DNA from: Opitutia bacterium
GTDB lineage: Bacteria; Verrucomicrobiota; Verrucomicrobiia; Opitutales; UBA953
DNA: 64,000 nt
Reading direction: 5' to 3'
Assembly: GCA_947453335.1 (NCBI GenBank)
Contig: CANGFP010000002.1
Coordinates: 124,001-188,000, forward strand
The translations under genes and the position numbers were made by a program. The notes beneath the pieces were generated by a model. The model made no database searches. It was given only the letters and a program-made list of their open reading frames with translations, and was not told where the DNA came from. The first letter of the stretch is position 1. Every line of letters begins with the position of its first letter. Below, piece after piece: positions 35,290 to 44,259 of this stretch.

Positions 35290-36324
35290 GTGCCGCTCAT
35301 CGACACCATCCTCGCCAAGGACCTCCTGCCTGACGCCGCGATCCGCTGGGGCATCCGCCGCCTGCTGAAGCAGCGCCTCCGCGACGAACGCCCGGACGAC
35401 AACGTCGCGCGCGCGCAGCAGGTCGACCGTTTCGCCGACCAGCTGCGGACGCTGCCCGTCGCCGTCGAGACCCAGGCCGCCAACGACCAGCACTACGAAG
35501 TCCCCGCCGCGTTCTACCGCCTCTGCCTCGGCCCGCGCCTCAAGTACTCGTCCTGCTACTACCCCGTCGGCCAGGAGACGCTCGCCCAGGCCGAGGAGAC
35601 GATGCTCGAGCTGACCTGCCGCCGCGCGGAGCTCGCCGACGGCCAGGAGATCCTCGAGCTCGGCTGCGGCTGGGGCTCGCTCACCCTTTGGATGGCCGAG
35701 AAGTACCCCCGCGCCCGCATCACCGGCGTCTCCAACTCCGCCTCCCAGCGCGCGCACATCGAAGCCGAATGCGCCCGCCGCGGCTTCCGGAACGTCCGCA
35801 TCCTCACGCAGGACATGAACCACTTCGCCGCCGAAGCCGGCCGCTTCGACCGCGTCGTGTCCGTCGAGATGTTCGAGCACATGAAGAACTGGGCCGAGCT
35901 CATGCGCCGCATCGCCGGCTGGCTCAAGCCGGGCGGCAAGCTCTTCTTCCACGTCTTCACGCACCGCGACATCGCCTACCACTTCGAGCCCAAGGACGGC
36001 TCCGACTGGATGTCGCGCCACTTCTTCACCGGAGGCATCATGCCCTCCAACGACCTCGCGATGCGCTTCCAGGACGACCTGCGTCTCGAGACGCACTGGG
36101 AGGTCGAAGGCCGCCATTACGGCCAGACCGCCGAACATTGGCTCCGGAACACCGACGCGCACCGCGCGGAGGTCCTCCGCATCTTCGCGGAGACCTACGG
36201 CCCGGCGCACGCGCGCAAGTGGCTCGCCTACTGGCGCGTCTTCTTCATGGCCTGCGCCGAACTCTGGAACTTCCGGGGCGGCGCGGAGTGGATGGTCTGC
36301 CACTACCGGTTCGCCAAGAAATGA
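35290..36324 (+). CDS. Second CFA synthase-like SAM methyltransferase
   Basis: A 344-aa enzyme starting at GTG 35290. Seen: [27 protein letters not shown] (a CFA-like substrate motif), the SAM motif [20 protein letters not shown], and [11 protein letters not shown]. It lacks the N-terminal domain of the first CFA protein and is closer to CFA/coclaurine-N-methyltransferase-like enzymes. It lies 51 nt after the DUF1295 gene and is probably the last gene of the island. Substrate unknown: a lipid or a small amine. Confidence 0.85.
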   Translation: MPLIDTILAKDLLPDAAIRWGIRRLLKQRLRDERPDDNVARAQQVDRFADQLRTLPVAVETQAANDQHYEVPAAFYRLCLGPRLKYSSCYYPVGQETLAQAEETMLELTCRRAELADGQEILELGCGWGSLTLWMAEKYPRARITGVSNSASQRAHIEAECARRGFRNVRILTQDMNHFAAEAGRFDRVVSVEMFEHMKNWAELMRRIAGWLKPGGKLFFHVFTHRDIAYHFEPKDGSDWMSRHFFTGGIMPSNDLAMRFQDDLRLETHWEVEGRHYGQTAEHWLRNTDAHRAEVLRIFAETYGPAHARKWLAYWRVFFMACAELWNFRGGAEWMVCHYRFAKK

Positions 36325-36376
36325 TCCGCGGAAAGTCCGCGTTTGCCTCCGGACCCGCCTTCGGTTTGCTCGCCGC

Positions 36377-37306
36377 ATGCAGAGCTACGAAGAGAACGGC
36401 GTGCCCTTCGAACGGTGGACCATCGGGGCCTCGACCTTCGAGACCTGCCTGACCCGCGGCGCGCGCCTGCTGCGCTGGCGGCTCCGCCTCCCCACGGGCG
36501 ACCGCGAGGTCCTGCATTGGCCCGCCGGCGCCGACTTCGCGCCCGACAAGATCGGCCTGGTGCGCGGTGGGAACCCGATCCTCTTCCCGTTCATGGGCCG
36601 CAACTACGCGGACGGCGAGAAGTTCGCCTGGAAGGACGCCGAAGGCGTGAAGCGGCCGATGCCGCAGCATGGCTTCGCCCGCGACTGCCGCTTCGAGCTC
36701 GTCGAGACCAGCGACCGGCACGCGGTCGTGCGCCTCGTGCCCGACGAGCGCGCCCGCGCCTGCTACCCCTTCGCCTACGAGTTCCGGGTCCGCTACGAGT
36801 TCCGCGAGCTCTTCCTGCGCTGCACGTTCGAGTTCGAGAACCGCGACGCGCGCCCGCTGCCGTGGTGCGCCGGACACCACTTCTACTTCACCCTGCCTTG
36901 GCACGCCGGGCTCGCCCGCCGCGACTACCTGCTCAAGGTCGCCTCCCGGAAGCAGTGGCGCCACGCCGCCGACGGCAAGCTCATCCCCTTCGGCGAACTG
37001 AAGGGACGGACGGAGCTGTCGTTCGACGACCCGCACCTGCCCGACTGCATCTTCACGAACCTCAAGGACGCGACGGTCTCCTTCGGCCCGCGCTCAGGCG
37101 AGGAGAACGTCACGGTCAAGGTCGGCGAGGAGCCCATCCCCGACGCATGGACGACGGTGGTGACCTGGACGCCCGACGCGGAGGCGCCGTTCTACTGCGT
37201 CGAACCTTGGATGGGCCCGCCCAACAGCCCTGAACACAAGAACGGGCTCCGTTTCGCGGAGCCCGGTCGGGTCGAGACCTTCGTCACCGAGGTCTCGCTG
37301 CTGTAA
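36377..37306 (+). CDS. Aldose epimerase family protein
   Basis: A 309-aa galactose-mutarotase-fold protein. Residues around ILFPFMGRNYADGEKFAW, MPQHGFARDC (conserved His), GHHFYFTLPW (second conserved His) and FYCVEPWMGPPNSPE (conserved Glu) match the D-hexose-6-phosphate epimerase/YeaD-like branch more than GalM. It would interconvert anomers of a sugar or sugar phosphate in the cytoplasm; there is no signal peptide. It stands apart from the lipid island. Confidence 0.82.
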   Translation: MQSYEENGVPFERWTIGASTFETCLTRGARLLRWRLRLPTGDREVLHWPAGADFAPDKIGLVRGGNPILFPFMGRNYADGEKFAWKDAEGVKRPMPQHGFARDCRFELVETSDRHAVVRLVPDERARACYPFAYEFRVRYEFRELFLRCTFEFENRDARPLPWCAGHHFYFTLPWHAGLARRDYLLKVASRKQWRHAADGKLIPFGELKGRTELSFDDPHLPDCIFTNLKDATVSFGPRSGEENVTVKVGEEPIPDAWTTVVTWTPDAEAPFYCVEPWMGPPNSPEHKNGLRFAEPGRVETFVTEVSLL

Positions 37307-37317
37307 GCCGCTTGGGC

Positions 37318-37569
37318 TTACTTGTTGCCGGCGTTGTTGCCGATCGGCAGCTTGCCGGTCGACTTCTTCGCCGAGGAGGCCTTGGTGGCCTTGGGGGCCG
37401 GAGCCACGGGGGTCACGGGAACCGGGGCGACAGGGGTCAGGTTGTCCACGACGGCCGGGCCGTTGAAGACCGGAGCGCCATCGGTGACGGGGCTCGGGGC
37501 CTTCTCCGGGCCGAAGCAGCCGACGAGGACGAGGGAAAGGGCGGAGAGAACGAACAGGTTGCGTGCCAT
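37318..37569 (-). CDS. Small Pro/Ala-rich lipoprotein
   Basis: An 83-aa protein with a lipoprotein signal ending in LVGC (lipidated Cys18), followed by a Pro/Val/Ala-rich low-complexity stretch (VAPVPVTPVAPAP) and a basic Lys/Ser tail. No known domain. Likely an outer-membrane-anchored linker or filler lipoprotein. It is divergent from the phosphatase-like gene, with 35 bp between starts. Confidence 0.7.
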   Translation of the reverse strand: MARNLFVLSALSLVLVGCFGPEKAPSPVTDGAPVFNGPAVVDNLTPVAPVPVTPVAPAPKATKASSAKKSTGKLPIGNNAGNK

Positions 37570-37604
37570 GACGGTGGAGTTAGGTTAGCCGGACTTTACC
37601 GAGC

Positions 37605-38075
37605 ATGTCCTCCCGCTCAAGCGCAGATTCTCATCCCCAAGTGCTGTTCATCTGCACGGGCAACTTCTACCGGAGCCGCCATGCGGAGGCCTTGTTCAAC
37701 TGGCATGCCCGCCGGGACGGCCTGCCGTTCCGGGCCTTTTCCCGCGGCCTCCTGACGTCCATGGTCGCGGATGAGCCGACCCGGATCTCGGTGGATACCC
37801 GCGCCCGGCTCAGGTTCCTGGGCATCCCCGAGGACCACACCGGACCTGAACCCGTGCAGCTTCGTCCCGAAGACCTCGCCCGGGCCCATCGGTCCATCGC
37901 GCTGAAGAAGGACGAGCACCATGCGATGATGCTCAAGGCCCACCCCGAGTGGGCGGACCGCATCGAATACTGGCATGTGCACGACATCGACTGCGCCCGG
38001 CCGGCGGACGCGCTCCCGCAGATCGAGGCGCAGGTCCTCGGTCTGGTGGAGTCGTTCCGCCGCGGCGGGAACTGA
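37605..38075 (+). CDS. Low-molecular-weight phosphatase-like protein
   Basis: A 156-aa protein with the LMW-PTP P-loop CTGNFYRSR (Cys17 nucleophile, Arg23 binding phosphate), near the N-terminus as in that family. A late Asp in HVHDID could be the general acid. It differs from canonical LMW phosphatases by the unusual FYRSR after CTGN. Substrate may be a phosphotyrosine protein or arsenate; neither can be decided. Confidence 0.72.
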   Translation: MSSRSSADSHPQVLFICTGNFYRSRHAEALFNWHARRDGLPFRAFSRGLLTSMVADEPTRISVDTRARLRFLGIPEDHTGPEPVQLRPEDLARAHRSIALKKDEHHAMMLKAHPEWADRIEYWHVHDIDCARPADALPQIEAQVLGLVESFRRGGN

Positions 38076-38078
38076 CGC

Positions 38079-39266
38079 TTAGGCCGCCGCGCCGGCGTCC
38101 GCGCGGCGCAGCGATTCCAGCATCTCGGCGGCTTCCTGCAGGAGACCGCGCAGCTCGGCGAGGGTCTCGGTCCCGACATCGGCCTTCGTGAGCGCGGCTT
38201 CCTTGAGGGCTTCGGCGCGCACGGCGAGTTCCTTGGCGAGCTCATGCGCGGCGGCGATGGTGCGGGCCTTGAGCTCGCGGGTGCGGGCGTCGAGGCGAGC
38301 GGCGAGCTTGTCGACGTCCATGCCCAGCGTACGGCTCTTTTCCTTGAGCTCGGCGGCGAGGATGCGGGCGTCGGGCACGCGACGGAGGTCCTGCACGAGG
38401 CCGACCTTCTCGAGGGACCAGATGATCCACTTGGTCGGGTCGAACTGCCAGGCTTTCACGCCGTTGCGGTAGTCGTGCTGGAACTCGTGGTGGTAGTTGT
38501 GGTAACCCTCGCCGAAGGTGAGGAGGGCGACGGACGCGGAGTCGCGGGCGCTATGCGTGGTGGAGTACGGCTGGCGGCCGACCATGTGGCAGAGCGAGTT
38601 GATGCAGAAGGTGCCCTGCTGGACGACGACCGTGCGGAGGAGGCCGGCGATGAGGAAGCAGGCCAAGGCCGTCATCCAAGGGCTCTCGAAGCCGCTAAGG
38701 GAGCCGTAAGCCCAGCCCAACAGGGTCGGGACGACGAAACCGACGACGAAACCAATCCACTGCACGTAGCGGTGCTGCCACATGACGAGGGGGTCGGCTT
38801 CGAGGTCCTTGACGTTGGTGACGGGGGGCTTCGGCTTCAGACGGAAGAGCAGCCAGCCGATGTGGGCGTAGAAGAAGCCCTTGGAGATGTCGTACGGATC
38901 CTCGTCCTCGTCGACGTGCTTATGGTGGATGCGGTGGTCGGCGGACCAATCGAGGGCCGAGTTCTCGAAGGAGGCGGCGCCGAAGAGCAGGACAAAGAGC
39001 TTCACGGGCCACTTGGCCTTGAAGGACAGGTGGGAGAACAGGCGGTGGTAGCCGAGGGTGATGCCGAAGCCGGTCGCGTAGTAGTAGAACACGAACAAGG
39101 CCCAGACGAAGCCCCAGCCCTGGACCTTGCCCGGCTGGCCGGCCGCGAGGTGGTACTGGGTCCACAGGAACCACGGCACGACGGTCAAGGCAAGCAAAGC
39201 GGTCCCGATCAAGAAGATGGAGGTGATCCACTCGATGCGGTAGATCGGAAAATTCCTAAACTTCAT
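38079..39266 (-). CDS. Acyl-CoA desaturase with C-terminal coiled-coil extension
   Basis: A 395-aa desaturase. Histidine boxes: HRLFSH (74-79), HRIHH (111-115), HNYHH (256-260); four membrane segments. Residues about 300-395 form a charged helical tail (LAAELKEKSRTLGMDVDKL, ARTRELKARTIAAAHELAK), absent from typical delta-9 desaturases. ATG 39266 is used; an in-frame GTG lies 6 nt earlier. It ends 4 nt from the convergent phosphatase-like gene. Confidence 0.9.
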   Translation of the reverse strand: MKFRNFPIYRIEWITSIFLIGTALLALTVVPWFLWTQYHLAAGQPGKVQGWGFVWALFVFYYYATGFGITLGYHRLFSHLSFKAKWPVKLFVLLFGAASFENSALDWSADHRIHHKHVDEDEDPYDISKGFFYAHIGWLLFRLKPKPPVTNVKDLEADPLVMWQHRYVQWIGFVVGFVVPTLLGWAYGSLSGFESPWMTALACFLIAGLLRTVVVQQGTFCINSLCHMVGRQPYSTTHSARDSASVALLTFGEGYHNYHHEFQHDYRNGVKAWQFDPTKWIIWSLEKVGLVQDLRRVPDARILAAELKEKSRTLGMDVDKLAARLDARTRELKARTIAAAHELAKELAVRAEALKEAALTKADVGTETLAELRGLLQEAAEMLESLRRADAGAAA

Positions 39267-39362
39267 ACGCACCGAGGTTGCGGAACCCGCACGGCGGAAG
39301 CGAGAGCAATCGAGGCTGCGGAAAAGCGCCGGATTGCACCGAAAAACAACCTGGCTCCTCCG

Positions 39363-39387
39363 AAAAACGCCCCCAATGCGGCGTTTT
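39363..39387 (-). terminator. Terminator after the 147-aa conserved protein
   Basis: Stem AAAACGCC/GGCGTTTT (39364-39371 with 39380-39387) with an 8-nt loop, reading into a T-run on the minus strand. It ends the gene at 39423 before the desaturase promoter. Confidence 0.75.
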
Positions 39388-39422
39388 CAGGATAATGCCC
39401 GACATTAGTCCGCGAAATGAAA

Positions 39423-39866
39423 TCAGTCTTCGCGCGCGCGGCGGCGGCCGAGCGTGTTCTTCACCGCGAAGATGCGCACCGGCTCCCGGGTCTTCACCCA
39501 GACGTTCTTCTCCTTGAGAAGCTTCGGCGGCAGGCTCTGGCAAGCGTCGCCGAAGGAAGTCACCGGCACGCGTTCGCCCTTCGGCGTGTTGTTGAAGGCC
39601 GAAGCCGTGTCGGCGATCTTGGCCGCGACCTCGCGGGGATCGTCGTCCTCGAGGATCTGCACCACCCAGCCGACAAGGTCCTTGGGCAAACCTTCCTCAG
39701 GTTCGCTCACGAGCACGAGGTGCTGCTTCTTGGCGGGTTTCTCGCGTTCGACGACGTCCTCGGCGGCGGCTTCCCGGATCTGGTTGAGGATCGCGGCGGC
39801 CAGACGGACGTCCACGCCGTTTTCCTTGAGGACCTTCTGCACGAGTTCGATGTCGACCTTGGCCAT
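39423..39866 (-). CDS. Conserved hypothetical protein
   Basis: A 147-aa soluble protein I do not recognise. The N-terminus (KVDIELVQKVLKENGVDVRLAAAILNQIREAA) is helical and UBA- or HTH-like in length; the C-terminus is basic (TLGRRRARED). It contains PKDLVGWVVQILEDDDPREVAAKI, also helical. No signal peptide or membrane segment. It is divergent from trmB, with an own terminator. Function not assigned. Confidence 0.5.
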   Translation of the reverse strand: MAKVDIELVQKVLKENGVDVRLAAAILNQIREAAAEDVVEREKPAKKQHLVLVSEPEEGLPKDLVGWVVQILEDDDPREVAAKIADTASAFNNTPKGERVPVTSFGDACQSLPPKLLKEKNVWVKTREPVRIFAVKNTLGRRRARED

Positions 39867-39980
39867 AGGGCCCAAACAGAGACCAAGCGCCCCGCCATGG
39901 GAAGCCGGAGTTATTCGCAGGTCCGCCCCGCCCCCGCTGCCTCCTTGCCACCCCGCCCCTTCCCCTTCTTAACCAAGGGA

Positions 39981-40586
39981 ATGCCGGAACACAGCAAAGT
40001 CATGGGCAAGGACTGGGCCGCCGACCGCCGGAAGGCGAACGTGGCCCGCCTCGGCGCGGCCTTGGCGGAGGCGTTGGCCGGCCGCGACGAGCTGACCTTC
40101 GAGATCGGCTGCGGCCATGGACACTGGCTCGCGGCCTACGCCGCCGCGCATCCCGCCGAATACTGCGTCGGCATCGACCTCATCACCCACCGGGTCGAAC
40201 GCTCGCAGCGCAAGCAGCGGCTCGGCCAGCTGGCCAACGTCGCGTTCTTCAAGGCGGAGGCGACGGAGTTCCTCGACGCGCTCGCGCCCGGGCAGAAGCT
40301 CGCGAAGGTCTTCATCCTCTATCCGGATCCGTGGCCGAAGAAGCGGCACCACAAGAACCGCTTCATCAACGAAGCGAACCTGGCGCGGCTCGCCGCGCAC
40401 GCGCCGACCGGGGCGACGCTGCATTTCCGCACCGATGACGAAGCCTACCATGCGTGGACCAGGGAGCATCTGGAACGGCATCCGCAGTGGCGCCTCGTCG
40501 CGGACGCGCCCTGGCCGTTCGAACGGACGACCTTCTTCGAGGACATGATGAAGGCGAAGCGCGACCTGACCGCGGTCCGCCGCTAG
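39981..40586 (+). CDS. trmB: tRNA (guanine-N7-)-methyltransferase
   Basis: A 201-aa SAM enzyme that makes m7G46 in tRNA. Seen: the SAM motif TFEIGCGHGHWLAAYA, GIDLITHRVERSQRK, and the catalytic-region motif ILYPDPWPKKRHHKNRFI, which is diagnostic for TrmB. The start may be ATG 39981 or ATG 40002; neither has a well-spaced Shine-Dalgarno (AAGGGA directly abuts 39981). Confidence 0.92.
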   Translation: MPEHSKVMGKDWAADRRKANVARLGAALAEALAGRDELTFEIGCGHGHWLAAYAAAHPAEYCVGIDLITHRVERSQRKQRLGQLANVAFFKAEATEFLDALAPGQKLAKVFILYPDPWPKKRHHKNRFINEANLARLAAHAPTGATLHFRTDDEAYHAWTREHLERHPQWRLVADAPWPFERTTFFEDMMKAKRDLTAVRR

Positions 40587-40684
40587 CGATTGGGTCAATG
40601 TTTGCCCCATGACGGGATGGTTAAAGTCCCGCGCACGGCCTGCTTTCCCTTGCCTCGAGGGCCTTCATATCTAGTCATTTAGCC

Positions 40685-42130
40685 GTGAAGTCCTCCTTCC
40701 GCCATACTCGCATCACCTTTACGATCGGCCCGGCCACCGAATCGGAAGCCAACCTGGAAGCGGTCATCGCCGCCGGCGCCGACGTAGTCCGCCTGAACAT
40801 GGCCCACGCCGACCACGCCTGGGTCCGCGCGACCGTGGCCCGGGTCCGCAAGGTCAGCCAGAAGGTCGGCAAGGAACTGGCTGTGATGATGGACATCAAG
40901 GGTCCCGAGATCCGCACGGGGGCCCGCACCGAGGCCGCCCAACTGACCACGGGCCAGCTCGTCGACGTGACGGGCACCGCCGACGCCAAGGCCGACGGCG
41001 AGATCCTCGTCATCCCCACCAACTACCCGAAGATGATCACGGCGGTCCCGGTCGGCGGGGTCGTCCTGGTCGACAACGGCCTCATCCAGCTCCGCGTGCT
41101 CGAGCAGAAGGCCGACCGCCTCCGCTGCAAGGTCGAGCAGCCCGGCCCTCTCGGCAGCCGCCGCCATATCAACCTCCCCGGGGTCAAGGTCGACCTCCCC
41201 GCCCTCACCGACAAGGACCGCGCCGACGTGGCCGTGGGCTGCGAGGTCGGCGTCGACTTCTACGCGCTGTCGTTCGTCCGCGAGGCCGCCGACGTCGCCG
41301 CCCTCCGCGCCCTGCTCGTCGAGCACCGCTCCAAGGCCCACATCATCTCCAAGATCGAGGACCAGTCCGCCATCGAGCACCTCGGCGCGATCCTCCAGGC
41401 GACCGACGCCCTCATGGTGGCCCGCGGCGACCTCGGCATCGAGATCCCCTACGAGACCCTGCCGCTCATCCAACGCAAGGCCGTCGCCATGGCCATCGCC
41501 GCCCGCAAGCCGGTGATCGTCGCGACGCACATGCTGGAATCGATGATCCAGAACCCCGTGCCGACCCGCGCCGAGGTGACCGACGTCTCCAACGCCGTCC
41601 TCGAGCTCGCCGACTCGGTCATGCTCTCGGGCGAGACGACCACCGGCAAGCACCCCGTCCGCTGCGTCGAGGTGATGTCGCGCATCTCCTCCACGACCGA
41701 ACGCGAGCTGCCGATGGTGCTTTCGCCGGAACAGCCGAACGAGACGCCGAAGATCAAGCTGCTTCGCGCCGCCGCCAGCCTCGCCCAGGACCTCGGCAAC
41801 ACCGGCATCATCGCCTTCACGCACAACGGCGACGTGCCCCGCACGCTGTCGTCGCTGCGCCCGGTGGGCTGCCCGATCTACGCCTTCATGCAGGACGAGG
41901 CCGTGCACCGGAAGATGTCCCTGCTCTGGGGCGTCGCCTCCTTCCAGATGCCGTTCAGCCCGAAGGCCGACGAGAACATCACGGCGGCGCTCGTCCGCCT
42001 CCGCAACGAAGGGCTCTGCCAGCCGGGACAGGTGCTCGTCATCGTGACGAACGTCATCCTGGGGCCGCAGGTCATCGACAGCGTGCAGCTGCGCGCGGTG
42101 CCGCCGCCCGAAGGCACCGAGCTGAGCTAG
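40685..42130 (+). CDS. pyk: Pyruvate kinase
   Basis: A 481-aa glycolytic enzyme converting phosphoenolpyruvate and ADP to pyruvate and ATP. Seen: FTIGPATESEANL, ADVVRLNMAHADH, MDIKGPEIRTG, the active-site signature HIISKIEDQSAIEHL, DALMVARGDLGIEIPYE and SVMLSGETTTGKHP. The usual RxNxSHG reads RLNMAHA, so the conserved Ser is Ala. It begins at GTG 40685 with no Shine-Dalgarno. Its TAG stop shares CTAG (42127-42130) with the convergent dehydrogenase. Confidence 0.93.
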   Translation: MKSSFRHTRITFTIGPATESEANLEAVIAAGADVVRLNMAHADHAWVRATVARVRKVSQKVGKELAVMMDIKGPEIRTGARTEAAQLTTGQLVDVTGTADAKADGEILVIPTNYPKMITAVPVGGVVLVDNGLIQLRVLEQKADRLRCKVEQPGPLGSRRHINLPGVKVDLPALTDKDRADVAVGCEVGVDFYALSFVREAADVAALRALLVEHRSKAHIISKIEDQSAIEHLGAILQATDALMVARGDLGIEIPYETLPLIQRKAVAMAIAARKPVIVATHMLESMIQNPVPTRAEVTDVSNAVLELADSVMLSGETTTGKHPVRCVEVMSRISSTTERELPMVLSPEQPNETPKIKLLRAAASLAQDLGNTGIIAFTHNGDVPRTLSSLRPVGCPIYAFMQDEAVHRKMSLLWGVASFQMPFSPKADENITAALVRLRNEGLCQPGQVLVIVTNVILGPQVIDSVQLRAVPPPEGTELS

Positions 42131-42984
42131 GCCAGCTCGAAGTAGCGGCGGACCAACGCCTGCGTCCCGAGGTCGCCGTCGCCCGCGGCGAGCGTCTCCT
42201 CGTACATCCGCGCGGCGAGCTCCAGGCCGGGCAAGGCGAGGCGCTGCTCGCGGCAGACGTCGAGCGCCAGGCGCAGGTCCTTCACGAAATGCTTCACGTA
42301 GAAGCCGGGGGCGAGGTCGCCCTTGAGCACGCGCGGGGCGAGGTTCAGCAGGGCCCAGCTCGAGGCGCCGCCGCCGGAGAGGGCCTTCAGGACGGCCTCG
42401 AGGTCCAGACCGTTCGCGCGCGCGAAGGCGAGCGCCTCGGCCATCGCGACCATGCCGGAGGCGATCGCGATCTGGTTGGCGAGCTTGCAGAGCTGGCCGG
42501 CGCCCGGACCGCCCTGCAGCGAGATGGTCTTGCCCATCGCCTCGAACAGCGGACGCGCCGCCGCGAAATCGGCTTCGGCGCCGCCGACCATGATGGTGAG
42601 GGTGGCCTCGCGCGCGCCGCGGTCGCCGCCGGACACCGGGGCGTCGAGCGGACGGCAACCGCGCGCGGTCGCGGCGGAGGCCAGCTGACGGGCCAAGGCC
42701 GGACTGGAGGTCGTCATGTCGACGAGAAGGCAGCCGGGACAGGCCGTCGAAAGGAAGCCCTGCCAGACTTCCTCGACGTCGTGCGGGTAGCCGACCATGG
42801 AGATGGCCGCATCGGCGCCGGTCGCGGCGACGGCGGGCGAATCGGCCCAACGGGCGCCGGCGGCGAGGAGATCCGCGGCCTTGGCCTTGGTGCGGGTGTA
42901 GACCACGACCTCGTGACCGGCCTTGAGGAGATGCCCGGCCATGCTCTTGCCCATGACCCCGGTGCCGACGAATGCGATGCGCAT
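42127..42984 (-). CDS. NAD(P)-dependent beta-hydroxyacid dehydrogenase
   Basis: A 285-aa enzyme of the 3-hydroxyisobutyrate/tartronate-semialdehyde reductase family. Seen: Rossmann motif IAFVGTGVMGKSMAGHLL, DAPVSGGDRGAREATLTIMVGG (substrate-binding signature), GAGQLCKLANQI with the catalytic Lys, and SGGGASSWALLNLAP. It reduces or oxidises a short beta-hydroxyacid; which one cannot be told. ATG 42984 is preferred because the family starts with the MRIAFVG strand. Confidence 0.85.
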   Translation of the reverse strand: MRIAFVGTGVMGKSMAGHLLKAGHEVVVYTRTKAKAADLLAAGARWADSPAVAATGADAAISMVGYPHDVEEVWQGFLSTACPGCLLVDMTTSSPALARQLASAATARGCRPLDAPVSGGDRGAREATLTIMVGGAEADFAAARPLFEAMGKTISLQGGPGAGQLCKLANQIAIASGMVAMAEALAFARANGLDLEAVLKALSGGGASSWALLNLAPRVLKGDLAPGFYVKHFVKDLRLALDVCREQRLALPGLELAARMYEETLAAGDGDLGTQALVRRYFELA

Positions 42985-43071
42985 GCGGGCATTCAAGGCC
43001 GCGCGGCGGCTTCCTCAAGCGGAGAAAGCCGCTTCCTTGCCAAGGGACGCCGTTTGCCCCATGACTGACCC

Positions 43072-44259
43072 ATGGCCACCTCGGCGCCCCTTTCCGTCAG
43101 CGAACTCTCCGACGTCCTCAAGGGGCACGTCAACGGGTTGGGCACCATCGAGGTGCAGGGCGAGATCTCGGGCTACAAGACGTACCCTTCCGGACACCAT
43201 TACTTCTCGCTGAAGGACGCCGAGGCCAAGGTCGATTGCGTGCTCTACGGCTTCCAGGCGCGTTGGCTCAAGGCGCCGCTGCGCGACGGCCTGAAGGTCG
43301 TGATGAAGGCCAAGGTCGATTTCTACGGCAAGAGCGGGAAGCTCTCGCTCATCGTCGACTCGGTCAAGCCGGCCGGCGAAGGCGACCTGTTCAGGCAGTT
43401 CACCGAACTGCTCGCGAAGCTGAAGGCCGAAGGGCTCTTCGAAGAAGGCCTGAAGCGCCCGCTGCCGGAATTCCCCAAGACCGTGGCGTTCGTGACCTCC
43501 GAGATCGGGTCGGTCTGGCATGACTTCACCGAAGTCCTCAAGACTCGCGGCTGGCGCGGCACGGTCTGGCTCGTGCCGGCGCGCGTCCAAGGCGAATCCT
43601 GCCCGGGGTCCGTCATCAGCGGACTCAAGCAGGCCAACGCCATCCCCGGCATCGACCTCATCGTCGTCGGCCGCGGCGGCGGTTCGCTCGAGGACCTCTG
43701 GGGCTTCAACGACGAGGCCCTCGTCCGCGCGGTCCGCGCCAGCGCCACGCCGGTGATCTCCGCCGTCGGCCACCAGACCGACTTCACCCTCTGCGACTAC
43801 GCGTCCGACCGCCGCGCGGAAACGCCGACCGCCGCGGCCGAGCTCATCGCATCGGGGCAGACGAAGCTGCGCGAGCGGCTGCGCCTCCTGGAGTCCGAAC
43901 TGCAGCGCCACTCGCCCAAGGCGAAGCTACAGTCCTGGTACCGCGACCTCGACCTGCTCTACGCCCGTCTCGAAGGCACGGCCGAAGAGTTCCTCGCCGA
44001 CCGCCGTCACCGGCTCTCCGAGCTCGGCGGCGACCTGCACCGGCTCTCGCCCAAGGCCCGCCTCGGCGTCTCGCGCGAGAAGCTCGACCAGCTCGGGAAG
44101 CGCCTGAAGTCGGCCGGGTTCGAATCGGTCCTCGCGCGCGGCTACAGCATCGTGCGCGCCGCCGACGGCACCGTCATCAGCGCCAGCAAGGACGTGACCA
44201 CGGGCCGCAGGGTGCGTCTCCGCTTCGCCGACGGCGAAGCCGAAGCGACGGGCGCTTAG
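43072..44259 (+). CDS. xseA: Exodeoxyribonuclease VII large subunit
   Basis: A 395-aa DNA-processing enzyme subunit. It has the N-terminal OB fold (LSVSELSDVLKGHVNGLGTIEVQGEIS), the catalytic middle (PKTVAFVTSEIGSVWHDF, DLIVVGRGGGSLEDLWGFNDE, PVISAVGHQTDFTLCDY) and a C-terminal helical region of reduced length. The family is usually 400-460 aa. The small subunit xseB is not seen next to it. The 3' end overlaps convergent proS. Confidence 0.92.
   Translation: MATSAPLSVSELSDVLKGHVNGLGTIEVQGEISGYKTYPSGHHYFSLKDAEAKVDCVLYGFQARWLKAPLRDGLKVVMKAKVDFYGKSGKLSLIVDSVKPAGEGDLFRQFTELLAKLKAEGLFEEGLKRPLPEFPKTVAFVTSEIGSVWHDFTEVLKTRGWRGTVWLVPARVQGESCPGSVISGLKQANAIPGIDLIVVGRGGGSLEDLWGFNDEALVRAVRASATPVISAVGHQTDFTLCDYASDRRAETPTAAAELIASGQTKLRERLRLLESELQRHSPKAKLQSWYRDLDLLYARLEGTAEEFLADRRHRLSELGGDLHRLSPKARLGVSREKLDQLGKRLKSAGFESVLARGYSIVRAADGTVISASKDVTTGRRVRLRFADGEAEATGA

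Noticed and set aside
40600-43065. 14-nt repeat GTTTGCCCCATGAC at 40600 and 43052
   Set aside because: A repeat of this length is expected by chance in a 64 kb biased sequence, and the copies have no common context.
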